Source: Taibaiella sp. | GTDB lineage: Bacteria; Bacteroidota; Bacteroidia; Chitinophagales; Chitinophagaceae | Assembly (NCBI GenBank): GCA_014377675.1 | Contig: JACMPD010000015.1 | Location: 1 to 33,658 of the forward strand | DNA: 33,658 bases | Direction: 5' to 3' | In this document: positions 16,059 through 24,770 of the stretch, piece by piece | Layout of the letters: each line of letters opens with the position of its first letter | Position numbering within the stretch: the first letter of the stretch is position 1 | Position numbers and translations under genes: made by a program | The notes under the pieces: generated by a model | Database searches by the model: none | What the model was told of the DNA's origin: nothing | Seen by the model: the letters and a program-made list of their open reading frames with translations, nothing else

Positions 16059-16077
16059 ACACACTATAGGCTAAACT

Positions 16078-17367
16078 GTGAGCAAAAGTAGTTTTCTAAA
16101 TAATAAGAAGTTAACAAAGTCTGATATTGCTGTAATAAGCATACTTATAATGGTTGGCGGCTTACTTATTTCCCGCTTATTTCTGTCGGTGGGTATGTTG
16201 ATTTTCGGCGTTAATGCTTTGTGGGGCGTGCACCCGCGCACATGGCTGCGGGATAAGTGGTGGCTTACCGGCCTGGCCTGGGTGGGCATGTATGCACTCA
16301 GCGGCCTTTGGAGTACTGATAAAGAAACCTGGGGAGTATTGCTGCAGGTGAAGCTGCCAGTACTGCTGCTGCCTGTCTCTTTTTATTGTCTCCCTGCTTT
16401 CAGCCGGCGGCAACTGGAACTGCTCACGTTGGGTATAGGGCTGATGCTGCTTGCGGGTGCGTGTTACAGTGTATCATTCCTTATTCTTCATTACCAGCAT
16501 TATATACAGGAGTATAATGTCTCGCACATGATACCTACACCGGTATATGGCGAATATATCTGCTTCAGCATGACGATTGCCCTATATATTTGCTGGTGCG
16601 TGTATATGTGGCCCTCTCTCAACACGCGCCCGGTCAAGTGGTTTACAGGCTTTGTGATGGCCCTGCTGGCTGTTTACCTGCATGTGCTTGCCTCTAAAAG
16701 CGGCCTGCTCGCCTTGTATATTTTCATCATAGGCTGGGGGCTTTATCTTACTATAGCGCGCCGCAGTGTAGCAGGGCTTGTGGTGGTGCTGAGCCTGCCT
16801 GTAGTCCTTACACTGGCTGTTACCTACATCCCTACGCTGCACGAGCGCAAAGAACATATAATATATACCTGGTACCGCTATATGGACAATGACAAAAGCG
16901 GCCGGCTTGGGGATCTTTCCCGCATTGCCTCTTATGACATAGCCTTAAAACTGATAAAGGAACACCCTATTGCAGGTGTAGGTGCAGGTGACATGATGCC
17001 TGAAATGATAAAGGGTTATGAAAAATGGTATCCGTCAATAACAGAGCAGCGCAACCGCCTGATACCGCATAACCAGTTTATGACGGTCGGTTTCGCGTGC
17101 GGGCTTCCGGCTATGGCACTGTTCATCATCTGGGTATTTATGCCACTGCGCCGCATGGGCCGGAACCGGGAAAGTTTCTTTTTCTTTATTATTTGGCTGT
17201 CCCTGCTCATGCAACTGATGGTAGAGCCGTTTCTCGAGGGGCAGTTTGGGGTATTTGTGTACCTGTTTTTCATACTCTTTTTTCGGAACGTATTGCCCGG
17301 CAGGCTCACTGCATATAGCGGAGGAGGTGAAAACCTGAATCCGACCCCAATAATACCAGCAACCTGA
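16078..17367 (+). CDS. O-antigen ligase/polymerase-like membrane protein
   Basis: The 429-aa protein has about eleven to twelve hydrophobic segments and a large periplasmic loop, the layout of the Wzy_C (O-antigen ligase/polymerase) family, which joins lipid-linked glycans to lipid A-core or polymerises them at the periplasmic face. Typical features are KSGLLALYI before a transmembrane pair, then RLGDLSRIASYDIALKLIKE, HPIAGVGAGD and, later, PHNQFM with the conserved His. The start is GTG at 16078 because TAA at 16072-16074 closes the frame just upstream. The Arg residues of the loop (RLGDLSR) match the arginines needed in WaaL-type ligases. It is divergent from the meaB-like and wecA-like genes, so the glycan link with the latter is by neighbourhood only. 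Ligase versus polymerase cannot be settled from sequence. Confidence 0.82.
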   Translation: MSKSSFLNNKKLTKSDIAVISILIMVGGLLISRLFLSVGMLIFGVNALWGVHPRTWLRDKWWLTGLAWVGMYALSGLWSTDKETWGVLLQVKLPVLLLPVSFYCLPAFSRRQLELLTLGIGLMLLAGACYSVSFLILHYQHYIQEYNVSHMIPTPVYGEYICFSMTIALYICWCVYMWPSLNTRPVKWFTGFVMALLAVYLHVLASKSGLLALYIFIIGWGLYLTIARRSVAGLVVVLSLPVVLTLAVTYIPTLHERKEHIIYTWYRYMDNDKSGRLGDLSRIASYDIALKLIKEHPIAGVGAGDMMPEMIKGYEKWYPSITEQRNRLIPHNQFMTVGFACGLPAMALFIIWVFMPLRRMGRNRESFFFFIIWLSLLMQLMVEPFLEGQFGVFVYLFFILFFRNVLPGRLTAYSGGGENLNPTPIIPAT

Positions 17368-17601
17368 TTAAATATAAATAACACGCATGAAACGTTATAC
17401 CCACACTTAAAACAGAGTAATTACGCATGTAATAGTGCCAGGTGTTTAAAAATAACCCGTGAATAACCGTTATTTTGTATTATTGTACCTTAATTGATTT
17501 TATTCAGGGCAATGTTGTTGCTTTGACGCATGTTTTTTTTAATTTTAACGGTGTTAAAAATATTGCCTCCCGAAAGAGTGCAGCTACAAACAGAAACAAG
17601 T

Positions 17602-18288
17602 ATGAAACCACAGATAGAAAAAGAAAGCAGGCCGGATGAAGGGATAAGCATAATGCATGATACTTCCCGCCGTCGTTTTCTTCAGCTTGCAGGGGGAATA
17701 GCAGGCGCAGGGATTTTTGTAGCTTCATGCCGCCGGACACCGCCTGATACCGTTTATGTTGGGAAAGGAGATATAGCCGTTCTCAATAACCTTTATATCA
17801 TGGAACAGGTGCTTGCAGCATTTTACTCACAAGCTAACATAACACCTTACTACGGCCTCACGGCCAGCGAGCTGGAACTGATTGATGACCTGCGTGACCA
17901 TCAACTGGCACACAAAGGCATACTTAAAGCCACGCTGGGCACTAACGCAATTACCGATATTGTTACCGTGCTCACGCCGGTTACATTCGCTGACAGGGTT
18001 GATGTGCTGAACCATGCCATCGTTTTTGAAGACCTTGCCGTTGCCGCTTACAATGGCGCAGCCAAGTATTTTACTGACACCAATTATATACTGCTGACCG
18101 CTAAAATGGCTACAGTACAGGCGCGTCATTCGGCCTATGCACGGGAAATATTATCACATAATACTTTTTCTGACAGCAGCGTGGTAGATGTTAACGGGCT
18201 TGACAGGGCACTTTCACCTCTGGCCGTGTTCACTGCACTCAAACCGTATATAGAAACCAAGTTCGACATCAGCAACCTTCCGGGCTAA
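17602..18288 (+). CDS. ferritin-like domain protein with Tat/lipoprotein signal
   Basis: The 228-aa protein starts at ATG 17602. Its N-terminal region contains a twin-arginine motif SRRRFLQ (22-28), a hydrophobic stretch and VASC (40-43), which fits a Tat-exported lipoprotein. The mature part is four-helix and ferritin-like (Ferritin_2/DUF4439-type). Candidate metal ligands are Glu in NLYIMEQVLAAFY, His in DHQLAHKG, Glu in FEDLAVAAYNG and Glu-less QARHSAYAREIL with its His. Such exported ferritin-like proteins are common in Bacteroidota; their substrate is unknown. A longer frame opens at 17530 but would hide the Tat motif. It is followed 67 bp later by a second member of the same broad fold, and the two probably act together. 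No clear promoter was found in the 234-bp gap upstream. Confidence 0.8.
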   Translation: MKPQIEKESRPDEGISIMHDTSRRRFLQLAGGIAGAGIFVASCRRTPPDTVYVGKGDIAVLNNLYIMEQVLAAFYSQANITPYYGLTASELELIDDLRDHQLAHKGILKATLGTNAITDIVTVLTPVTFADRVDVLNHAIVFEDLAVAAYNGAAKYFTDTNYILLTAKMATVQARHSAYAREILSHNTFSDSSVVDVNGLDRALSPLAVFTALKPYIETKFDISNLPG

Positions 18289-18355
18289 TACACTCCGGTA
18301 CTTATACCCATAATCAGGCTTTGCGCCTTATATTAATACAAACAATTGCAATAAC

Positions 18356-19237
18356 ATGAATTTCAGAAATATCCTGCAGGAGATACAGCAAGCTGACCCC
18401 GAAGTATTTGAAAAATTAAGCGGCAGGCGGCATATACTCAAAAACTTTGGTTCTAAAGTAGCTCTTGCGGCATTACCGCTCGCTATCGGTTCCATGTTTA
18501 AAAAGGCGTATGGCAAATCTACTATCAGCTCCGTAGCTGATGTACTCAACTTCGCCCTTGAGCTGGAATATTTTGAATATAACTACTACCACACTGCTAT
18601 GGCAACAGGCTCTAACACCACTACCTACCTGGTGCCACCTGCTGACCGTGCAGGCTTCCAGATGGTGGAAGATCATGAGAAAGCGCACGTTAATTTCCTC
18701 CGCACCGCTATTGATGCTATGGGACTTGTACCGTTTACGCCTAACAACTATGTAGGTAACCCTGTTACCGGCAACCCATTTACGCCGCCTTCCTACGATT
18801 TTACAGCACGTAATACATTCCGTGTTTTTGATAACTATGCGGGCTTCCTGGAGCTGGCGCAGACTTTTGAAGACACTGGTGTAAGGGCATACCAGGGGCA
18901 GCTGCCTGATTTACTGGGCAATACCGATGGTGTACTGACGCAGGTATTGCAGATAAGCACGGTTGAGGCGCGCCACGCAGCTTACATACGCCTTGTACGC
19001 CGCCTGGGTCTTGGTGCTATTGACAATCCTAAACCGTGGATAACCAATAATATACCCCCAATCATAAGCCTGCAGCCCAACTACCTGGGAGAAGACAACA
19101 CCGTGCAAAAAGGTGTTGAAGTAACTTCAATAGCTGGGTATAACGGGAATATCCCAAAAACGGCAGCTACTGAAGCGTTTGATGAGCCGCTTGATAAAGC
19201 AACAGTCGCATCGCTCATTGCGCCATTTAAAAGATAA
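18356..19237 (+). CDS. second ferritin-like domain protein, Tat-like signal
   Basis: The 293-aa protein begins with about 20 polar residues, then GRRHILKNFGSKVALAALPL, a twin-arginine-like motif (Arg24-Arg25) with a hydrophobic stretch. The Ferritin_2-type helical domain follows. The ligand motifs are all present: ELEYFEYNYYHTA, EDHEKAHVNFL, FEDTGVRAYQG and EARHAAYIR, giving a complete set of Glu/His residues for a di-iron centre. A C-terminal extension of about 70 residues (from PKPWITNN) has no known domain. It shares the FEDxxVxAYxG and ARHxAY motifs with the upstream protein, which shows common ancestry, but it is longer and keeps more acidic ligands. A plausible scheme is a periplasmic two-protein complex for metal or peroxide handling; this is inference. 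Confidence 0.82.
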   Translation: MNFRNILQEIQQADPEVFEKLSGRRHILKNFGSKVALAALPLAIGSMFKKAYGKSTISSVADVLNFALELEYFEYNYYHTAMATGSNTTTYLVPPADRAGFQMVEDHEKAHVNFLRTAIDAMGLVPFTPNNYVGNPVTGNPFTPPSYDFTARNTFRVFDNYAGFLELAQTFEDTGVRAYQGQLPDLLGNTDGVLTQVLQISTVEARHAAYIRLVRRLGLGAIDNPKPWITNNIPPIISLQPNYLGEDNTVQKGVEVTSIAGYNGNIPKTAATEAFDEPLDKATVASLIAPFKR

Positions 19238-19362
19238 TTGTAATGACATTATAAAATGAAAGCAAGCTCCCATTTTTTTATTTACAGCATTATGTATTTT
19301 AGTACAGCAGCTAATTATTTCAATACTATTTACTATCATTACAGCCATATAAATCAATAATA

Positions 19363-19704
19363 ATGGACGTACAAAAGGCCGATATGTATATCGCCACCAA
19401 TGGAAAATGTTTTGATGGCTTCATGATACCCCAAATACATGAAATGCTGCTGCAAGCTGATGACTCAAAGTTTTTACAGCTACAGGGCGCAGACCTCAAA
19501 GACCCAACTACAATGCTTATTATTTCTTTTTTTGGCGGCAGTCTCGGTATCGACCGCTTTATGCTGGGCGATACAGGCACGGGCCTGGGCAAGCTGCTTA
19601 CCTGTGGAGGCCTGGGTATCTGGGCACTCGTAGATTTGTTCTTGATCATGGGCCGGACCAGGGAGGTAAACTTCAACAAATTTAAAAAGACATTATACAT
19701 GTAG
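19363..19704 (+). CDS. TM2-domain membrane protein
   Basis: The 113-aa protein has a soluble N-terminal half and a C-terminal TM2 domain (about 50-100). Its two helices flank a loop with the family's Gly-x-x-Gly-(I/L)-(D/H)-(R/H)-F motif, here [20 protein letters not shown], and then [14 protein letters not shown]2 proteins are small inner-membrane proteins of unclear function. It is the first gene of a tightly packed set: the DUF2752 gene begins 2 bp after its stop. The start at 19363 gives [10 protein letters not shown]; an upstream AT-rich gap of 125 bp separates it from the ferritin-like gene. Confidence 0.88.
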   Translation: MDVQKADMYIATNGKCFDGFMIPQIHEMLLQADDSKFLQLQGADLKDPTTMLIISFFGGSLGIDRFMLGDTGTGLGKLLTCGGLGIWALVDLFLIMGRTREVNFNKFKKTLYM

Positions 19705-19705
19705 T

Positions 19706-20131
19706 GTGCAATTAACCAGGCGACATATTTACCAGTTGCTGACCACCTGTATGGCTGGTGGCTGGCTGTGGCTTGTATACTGGCACTACAACATAAATAC
19801 TCCGGCTGCTGAAAATGGCATTTTGCGCTGTCCTTTTATGCGCATCACCAGCTATCCCTGTCCTTCGTGCGGCAGCACACACGCGGTGCTGCACCTGCTA
19901 AAACTGGAGTGGAAAGCGGCTATAATGGCTAATCCGTTTGGCTATATTATTGCCCTGGCAATGCTGGGCGTACCGCTTATTATGGCATTTGATGCCTTCA
20001 CCCGCCGCGAGACACTTTACCGCCTTTATTGTAAGGCAGAAATTGTAATGAAACAGCGTAAGACAGCTGTAGTGCTTATATTTGTAACAATTATTAACTG
20101 GGCATGGAACCTCTATAAGTACAGTTTATGA
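19706..20131 (+). CDS. DUF2752 membrane protein
   Basis: The 141-aa protein has three hydrophobic segments and the family motif CPSCGSTHA at 52-60, with an additional Cys at 42 (RCPF). DUF2752 proteins are small integral membrane proteins of unknown function, usually beside TM2 or DUF4870 genes in Bacteroidota; the CPxCGxT motif could bind metal or undergo redox change, but no one has shown this to my knowledge. The start is GTG at 19706, immediately after the TM2 gene. Its TGA stop overlaps the next ATG (ATGA at 20128-20131), so translation is probably coupled. Confidence 0.85.
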   Translation: MQLTRRHIYQLLTTCMAGGWLWLVYWHYNINTPAAENGILRCPFMRITSYPCPSCGSTHAVLHLLKLEWKAAIMANPFGYIIALAMLGVPLIMAFDAFTRRETLYRLYCKAEIVMKQRKTAVVLIFVTIINWAWNLYKYSL

Positions 20132-20553
20132 ACAGCCTGTTTTCTTACCGGCCACACGACCAAGAGGCAGAAAAAGCTTCCAATGGCTACCTGATGTCTC
20201 TTATCGCACTTATGGCGGGTATGCCTTTGCCGATAATTAATCTTATAGCCACTGTTATTTTTTACCTCGCCAACAGGAGAGGCAGCTATTTTGTAAGGTG
20301 GCACTGCACACAAACGCTGGTATCACAGTTTACGCTGCTTTTATTCAACAGCATTGGCTTTTCATGGACCATGGCCATACTATTCAGCCATACGTTCATT
20401 TCCAATAGTTACATCGCTTACATTATCACCGTTATCCTGTTTAACTTAGTGGAATTTATATTCACTATTATTGCCGCCATTAAAACCCGCAAAGGCATAC
20501 ATGTGGAATGGTGGTTTTCAGGTGAGGTGGCGCATCTTATCTGTAAGCAATAG
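20128..20553 (+). CDS. DUF4870-like membrane protein
   Basis: The 141-aa protein has a short polar N-terminus (FSYRPHDQEAEKASNGYLMS) and about four hydrophobic helices. It includes MPLPIINLIATVIFYLANRRGSYFVRWHCTQTLVSQ, the region with the family's (N)-(R)-(x)-(S)-x-F-(V/I)-(R)-x-H-x-x-(Q) pattern of DUF4870/Tic20-like proteins. Function is unknown. It overlaps the preceding gene by 4 bp (ATGA) and lies 39 bp before the M48 peptidase gene, which suggests a single transcript. Confidence 0.8.
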   Translation: MNSLFSYRPHDQEAEKASNGYLMSLIALMAGMPLPIINLIATVIFYLANRRGSYFVRWHCTQTLVSQFTLLLFNSIGFSWTMAILFSHTFISNSYIAYIITVILFNLVEFIFTIIAAIKTRKGIHVEWWFSGEVAHLICKQ

Positions 20554-20592
20554 TATGGCGTTTAGTTATAAGTTCTAAATTATAAATGCACA

Positions 20593-21378
20593 ATGAAAGC
20601 AATTATACAGTTATCTGTTCTGCTCCTTCTTTTTGGGGGAGCGTGGTTTGGCCTCAGCCGCATTGATTTTGTAGAGCGGTTCCGCCTTTATGATATCAGC
20701 AATAAAACCGAGCAAAAGATCGGCGATGCAATAGTAAAAACCATAAAGCAAACGGAACACATGATTGCTGACGACAGCACGACAGCTGTAATAACCAAAA
20801 TAACAAACAAGCTGCTTTTCGCTAACCGCAATATCCCTCACGCTACTATTATACACCTGGTAAAAAGCAAGGAAATCAATGCCTTCGCATTGCCGGGCAA
20901 TCATATTATAGTTTACACAGGGCTTATAGAACATTGCGATAGCGCTCAAGAGCTCTGCGGGGTGCTGGCACATGAAATGGCACACATTGAGCTGAGGCAT
21001 GTAATGAAAAGGCTGGCCGGCGAGGTGGGTATAGCAGTACTGGCTTCCGCTACTACCGGCAATTCGCAGGTAATTAACGGCATATTGAAAACACTATCCT
21101 CCACTGCATTTGAGCGAAGCCAGGAAAGTGCCGCTGATGAAGCCGCTGTAAAATACCTGGTACATGCACAGATCAACCCGGCGGGCTTTGCCGGCTTTAT
21201 GCATAAGATAGATACACTTATTGCCCAGCCTGAAATAATGGAATGGATCAGCACGCACCCTAATTCAAAAGCCCGCGCTGAGGCTATCAACCAGCTTACA
21301 GCCAACATACGCCAAACCTATATGCCAGTAGTTGATTTCGCAGACTGGAAGTTGCTGAAACGCGCTGCCGGGCAGTAG
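20593..21378 (+). CDS. M48-family membrane-anchored metallopeptidase
   Basis: The 261-aa protein has an N-terminal signal anchor or cleavable signal (MKAIIQLSVLLLLFGGAWFG) and an M48 peptidase domain. The zinc motif HEMAH is at 127-131, and the third ligand is Glu178 in ESAADEAAVKYL. It also has the family's NAFALPGNHIIVYTGLIEH stretch (95-114). Relatives such as BepA and LoiP act on misfolded envelope proteins in the periplasm. It is the last gene of the TM2 cluster and ends 28 bp from the convergent ccmF with no visible terminator between. Whether it acts on the three small membrane proteins is inference. Confidence 0.92.
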   Translation: MKAIIQLSVLLLLFGGAWFGLSRIDFVERFRLYDISNKTEQKIGDAIVKTIKQTEHMIADDSTTAVITKITNKLLFANRNIPHATIIHLVKSKEINAFALPGNHIIVYTGLIEHCDSAQELCGVLAHEMAHIELRHVMKRLAGEVGIAVLASATTGNSQVINGILKTLSSTAFERSQESAADEAAVKYLVHAQINPAGFAGFMHKIDTLIAQPEIMEWISTHPNSKARAEAINQLTANIRQTYMPVVDFADWKLLKRAAGQ

Positions 21379-21406
21379 TGAAGAGACAATAAACAAATCA
21401 GGATTT

Positions 21407-23971
21407 CTACTTCACAGGGGGCCGTTCACCCAGCGCCACATTTGCAGGCATGTCTGTTTCATCTTCAGGGAACAAATCAGCTGATACCCTGGTTTTTGTT
21501 TTAGAGCCAAGCAGCTTGCCCAGGCTCACGAAGAAGCCAAGCACCATAACAATAACGCCGCCCCAAAGCACATTGATGTAAGGGAAAACAAGTGCTTTAA
21601 GTACAATATAATCATCTTTGGGATTTGTCTGGCGCACCATAATTTCAGCGAAGGCTGAATCTTGTGATTTTACTATAATGTTTTCAAGCCTGGTGTAAAG
21701 ATCCATTGATTTAATGGTGTCTTCAATACGGGTGGCGTATTCCTTATTGCGCACTATGTATATAGGGCTTAGGTGTTGAATGCCTCCAGTCATGTCATGA
21801 ACCGTTAGCTTTGCTGTTACTGCAATATCGCCGGCTACCGGCTCATAGCGTTTGTCATTTACCTCTTTACTGAACCCGTCGAAAGTCATAAAGCCATTAT
21901 CCAGGTATATGGTATCGCCGGGGTTGTGCATGATATGGCTCTTGTAAGTGCTGGTGTCAGACTTGCTTTTATCAGTGGCCGAATTAATAAAAGTATATAC
22001 ATCATGGGTTAGGTAGTGCTTGGTATCCGGGTTGGCGCTCAGGCCGCTTTCGTTTCCTTTGGGATTAATGAAGGCATCCGGGTAGAGCATAAATGTCTCT
22101 GTAGCCTTGTGCGATACAGAATCCAGCCTTTCAAATTTTACTTTATAATATACTCTTTTATCTTTGCCCTGTGTGCTGCTGTCGCCTGTATAGGTAGCGA
22201 AATAATCGCCCATGGCTACTTTGGTACCCAGGAAAAGGATTTCGTTCTCCCTGCTTTCCTTCATATTGGCTTCTTCAGAGCCCTTTTCAAAACCGAAATC
22301 AATACCTGTGGTGTTGAAGGAAATAACATGTTTATTGAACGAAGAAAGCAGTATACCCAGCAATGACATGGCAAAGCCCAGATGGCCTATCACCGGCCCC
22401 AGGTTTTTAATCCTGGTTTTCTGTACTGATATGCCATAGGCTATACTTGCCACAATGCTGAAACACGCTGAAAATAACATTAGCGCGTACTGCCATGCAT
22501 CAATGTGTTGCAAATACCCTATCGTGAACGTCATAGCCCCTGAAATAACAGCTACTACCGCTATCCTGCGCCACAATAAAGCTGCTTCAGTTTTCTTGTA
22601 CTTCATGTACATGGTGGCACCGGCAAGTATACCTATTACTATAGCAATCCAAACCTGGGTATCATTGTAATGCTTCATTACATCAATGGGCGGCGCCGGT
22701 TCTTTACCGGTTATCATTTTGGCCAGTGGCGCCCATACCGGCTGCGATGTGCTGAAAATAATCATTACCGCTGAAATGAAGATAACGGCAGAGCCGATGA
22801 ACATCCAGAATTCACGGGAAAGTGTCGCCTCTTCGGAGCCTATACGGGGTAGTTTTCTCCATCTTAAAGCCAGCATCCAGACCGTTATAGCTAGCAGTAT
22901 ACCCAAAACAATCAACAAATGATAATAAAGTGCCTGCCCGTCTCCGGTAAAGGCGTGAACCGATGTTTTGCCCAAAATACCTGTGCGGGTAAGGAAGGTG
23001 GAATACCACACCAGCAGTTGCGACAGCGTTAAGAATATAAAAGTGATGGTGAGCGCCCTGCCTGTGCTGCGGTATATAAGCAGCGTATGCAGGCCGGCAA
23101 TAAGCGTAAGCCATGGCACCAGGGAGGCATTCTCCACCGGATCCCATGCCCAGTAACCGCCAAAGTTAAGTGACTCATAGGCCCAGCGGCCACCCATCAT
23201 AATGCCGGTGCCCAGTATAGCGCCGCACACCAGCGTCCACGCAATGGTGGGTTTCAGAAAGGTAATGTAATCGCCCTTCCATAAGGCAGCAATACAATAA
23301 GCGAATGGTATAAGGGAGAGCGCAAACCCAAGGAACAATACCGGCGGGTGTATCACCATCCAGTAGTTTTGCAGCGATACATTAAGGCCGTTACCGTCTT
23401 TAACAAAAGACATGTAGTTAGGCATTGAAAAGATAGGCGCGCCCTGCATGGCGTGGCGAAGCAGTAAAAACGGCGTGCTGCCTACTTTAATATCGGGGCC
23501 AAAATGAATGCCCAACAGCATGGTGCCCAATATTACCTGTACCATAGCTATTATGGTCATGGTGCGCGTCTCCAGGCTTTTGGCTGTGCGCATCACTACA
23601 AGGCCGAGTATACTGTGCCAAAACATCCACAGCATAAAACTGCCTTCCTGCCCTTCCCAGAAACAGGATAGCAGGTACTTGCCAGGCAGGTCAAGCGAGG
23701 AGTGCGACCATGCGTAGTGATATTCAAAAAGGTGATTGGCAATAACGTAATAGAGGGCTACAAAAATACTTACTATGGCAACGGTGTGGGTAATAAAACC
23801 GCCGCGGCCCATCCGCAGCCAGCTTTTACTGCCAAACGGATCTACTGTTTCGGTTTGTGCCGCCCTCAGGTAACTGAAAGCGCTGAAGAGCGAGGCTACA
23901 AATGATATGATAACAAAAAAATATCCCAGTTGTCCGGGCAATAAATGTTCTCCTGTGAATTCTGTAGCCAT
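21407..23971 (-). CDS. ccmF: cytochrome c haem lyase subunit CcmF (CcsA family)
   Basis: CcmF takes haem from CcmE and attaches it to apocytochrome c on the periplasmic side of the inner membrane. The 854-aa protein has about fifteen hydrophobic segments. It carries the tryptophan-rich haem-handling motif GGYWAWDPVENASLVPW (about 263-279) and NYWMVIHPPVLFLG, with the conserved His. A large hydrophilic periplasmic insertion (about 560-780) explains the length, longer than the E. coli protein (about 650), as is usual in Bacteroidota. The C-terminus has one more helix and a charged tail. It lies downstream of ccmE with a 158-bp gap and has no recognisable promoter of its own. No ccmABC genes are in the window. 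Confidence 0.92.
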   Translation of the reverse strand: MATEFTGEHLLPGQLGYFFVIISFVASLFSAFSYLRAAQTETVDPFGSKSWLRMGRGGFITHTVAIVSIFVALYYVIANHLFEYHYAWSHSSLDLPGKYLLSCFWEGQEGSFMLWMFWHSILGLVVMRTAKSLETRTMTIIAMVQVILGTMLLGIHFGPDIKVGSTPFLLLRHAMQGAPIFSMPNYMSFVKDGNGLNVSLQNYWMVIHPPVLFLGFALSLIPFAYCIAALWKGDYITFLKPTIAWTLVCGAILGTGIMMGGRWAYESLNFGGYWAWDPVENASLVPWLTLIAGLHTLLIYRSTGRALTITFIFLTLSQLLVWYSTFLTRTGILGKTSVHAFTGDGQALYYHLLIVLGILLAITVWMLALRWRKLPRIGSEEATLSREFWMFIGSAVIFISAVMIIFSTSQPVWAPLAKMITGKEPAPPIDVMKHYNDTQVWIAIVIGILAGATMYMKYKKTEAALLWRRIAVVAVISGAMTFTIGYLQHIDAWQYALMLFSACFSIVASIAYGISVQKTRIKNLGPVIGHLGFAMSLLGILLSSFNKHVISFNTTGIDFGFEKGSEEANMKESRENEILFLGTKVAMGDYFATYTGDSSTQGKDKRVYYKVKFERLDSVSHKATETFMLYPDAFINPKGNESGLSANPDTKHYLTHDVYTFINSATDKSKSDTSTYKSHIMHNPGDTIYLDNGFMTFDGFSKEVNDKRYEPVAGDIAVTAKLTVHDMTGGIQHLSPIYIVRNKEYATRIEDTIKSMDLYTRLENIIVKSQDSAFAEIMVRQTNPKDDYIVLKALVFPYINVLWGGVIVMVLGFFVSLGKLLGSKTKTRVSADLFPEDETDMPANVALGERPPVK

Positions 23972-24129
23972 TTTTAATAATAAGTACTCAGTTAATATGC
24001 CGGCAGGCTGTTATAAAAACTTAACGGCATTCTCAATATATGGTAATACGCAGGGCCTTTATCTTTGCTTTTTTCACAGATGTTTATTGCGGGGATAGTT
24101 TTATTATTGCAGGGTAAATATCCGGCCTG

Positions 24130-24525
24130 TTAGCTGCTTTCGCCTATCGTCATATCCTTCTTATATTTTGAAGGGCATTTCATCTGTATACCATTGCAAT
24201 AAAACGCGTCGCCTTTTACATAGCCCTTCATTACCAGCTGTTCTGATTTATCAATATCCCGGGGAGGCGCGCCGTTCACAAATACTACTTTGCGTTGTAC
24301 GCCTGACTTATCAGTAGCGTAAAAAGTAAACTGATTTGGGTCCACCTTGGGATCATAACTGATGCCCTTTCCCTTATCAAAAAAACCGATGACGTGAAAA
24401 GCCTTGCCCGGAACCTTTGAAGCCGACCCAAACGTTTCGTAAGTACTAAAATCAAGAAAAGTAGCGGATATAACCGAGATAGCTACAACCACCAGCACCA
24501 ACAGCGCTATATGTGTTTTCTTCAT
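24130..24525 (-). CDS. ccmE: cytochrome c maturation haem chaperone CcmE, CXXXY type
   Basis: CcmE carries haem from CcmC to CcmF. The 131-aa protein has an N-terminal membrane anchor (about 5-25) and a beta-barrel (OB) domain. In the classical form a His in HxxxY binds haem covalently; here the position reads CPSKY (117-121), so a Cys replaces the His. This CXXXY form is known from system I* organisms that lack the classical His and often CcmH/CcmG. A second Cys (110) lies nearby. The ATG at 24525 is supported by a -7 element 20 bp upstream. It is the first gene of the ccmE-ccmF pair. Confidence 0.92.
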   Translation of the reverse strand: MKKTHIALLVLVVVAISVISATFLDFSTYETFGSASKVPGKAFHVIGFFDKGKGISYDPKVDPNQFTFYATDKSGVQRKVVFVNGAPPRDIDKSEQLVMKGYVKGDAFYCNGIQMKCPSKYKKDMTIGESS

Positions 24526-24544
24526 AATTATTAGGATTCGGAGG

Positions 24545-24552
24545 CAAAGTTA
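24545..24552 (-). promoter_or_regulatory. -7 promoter element of ccmE
   Basis: On the minus strand TAACTTTG, followed by C, matches TAnnTTTG. It ends 19 bp before the ccmE ATG. A -33 TTTG at the usual distance is missing. Confidence 0.5.
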
Positions 24553-24689
24553 AGGTAAATAGATGTGTCTATAAGAGTAGCGCTGTAAATGTTGTGCTAA
24601 GAAAGAGGCGCAACACGCATTATAAAAATGATTTTAACTTTCCCGCTGAAATAATAATTAAACCGCCACCGAAGGCCCGCTAACAATCT

Positions 24690-24720
24690 TTTGTTTATTC
24701 ATTTATGTGTACTACCTTTG
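24690..24720 (+). promoter_or_regulatory. promoter of the rimP-nusA-infB operon
   Basis: TTTG (24690-24693) and TACCTTTG (24713-24720) are separated by 19 bp and exactly match the Bacteroidota -33/-7 consensus (TTTG, N19-21, TAnnTTTG). This is the best promoter in the window. Transcription should begin near 24725-24728, giving a leader of about 48 bases. Confidence 0.8.
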
Positions 24721-24739
24721 CACCAATATAAGAAATTAA

Positions 24740-24770
24740 GAGGGGACAATTAATTGTCCCCTCGTTTTTT
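24740..24770 (+). terminator. terminator-like hairpin inside the rimP leader
   Basis: GAGGGGACAATT (24740-24751) and AATTGTCCCCTC (24752-24763) form a perfect palindrome with a GC-rich base, followed by G and TTTTTT (24764-24770). It sits between the predicted transcription start and the rimP ATG at 24775, so it would end transcription before the operon unless read through. It is therefore a candidate attenuator. Confidence 0.75.

Noticed and set aside
24060-24067. TATCTTTG on the plus strand between ccmF and ccmE
   Set aside because: It matches the -7 consensus, but there is no -33 and no plus-strand gene downstream; it is probably chance.
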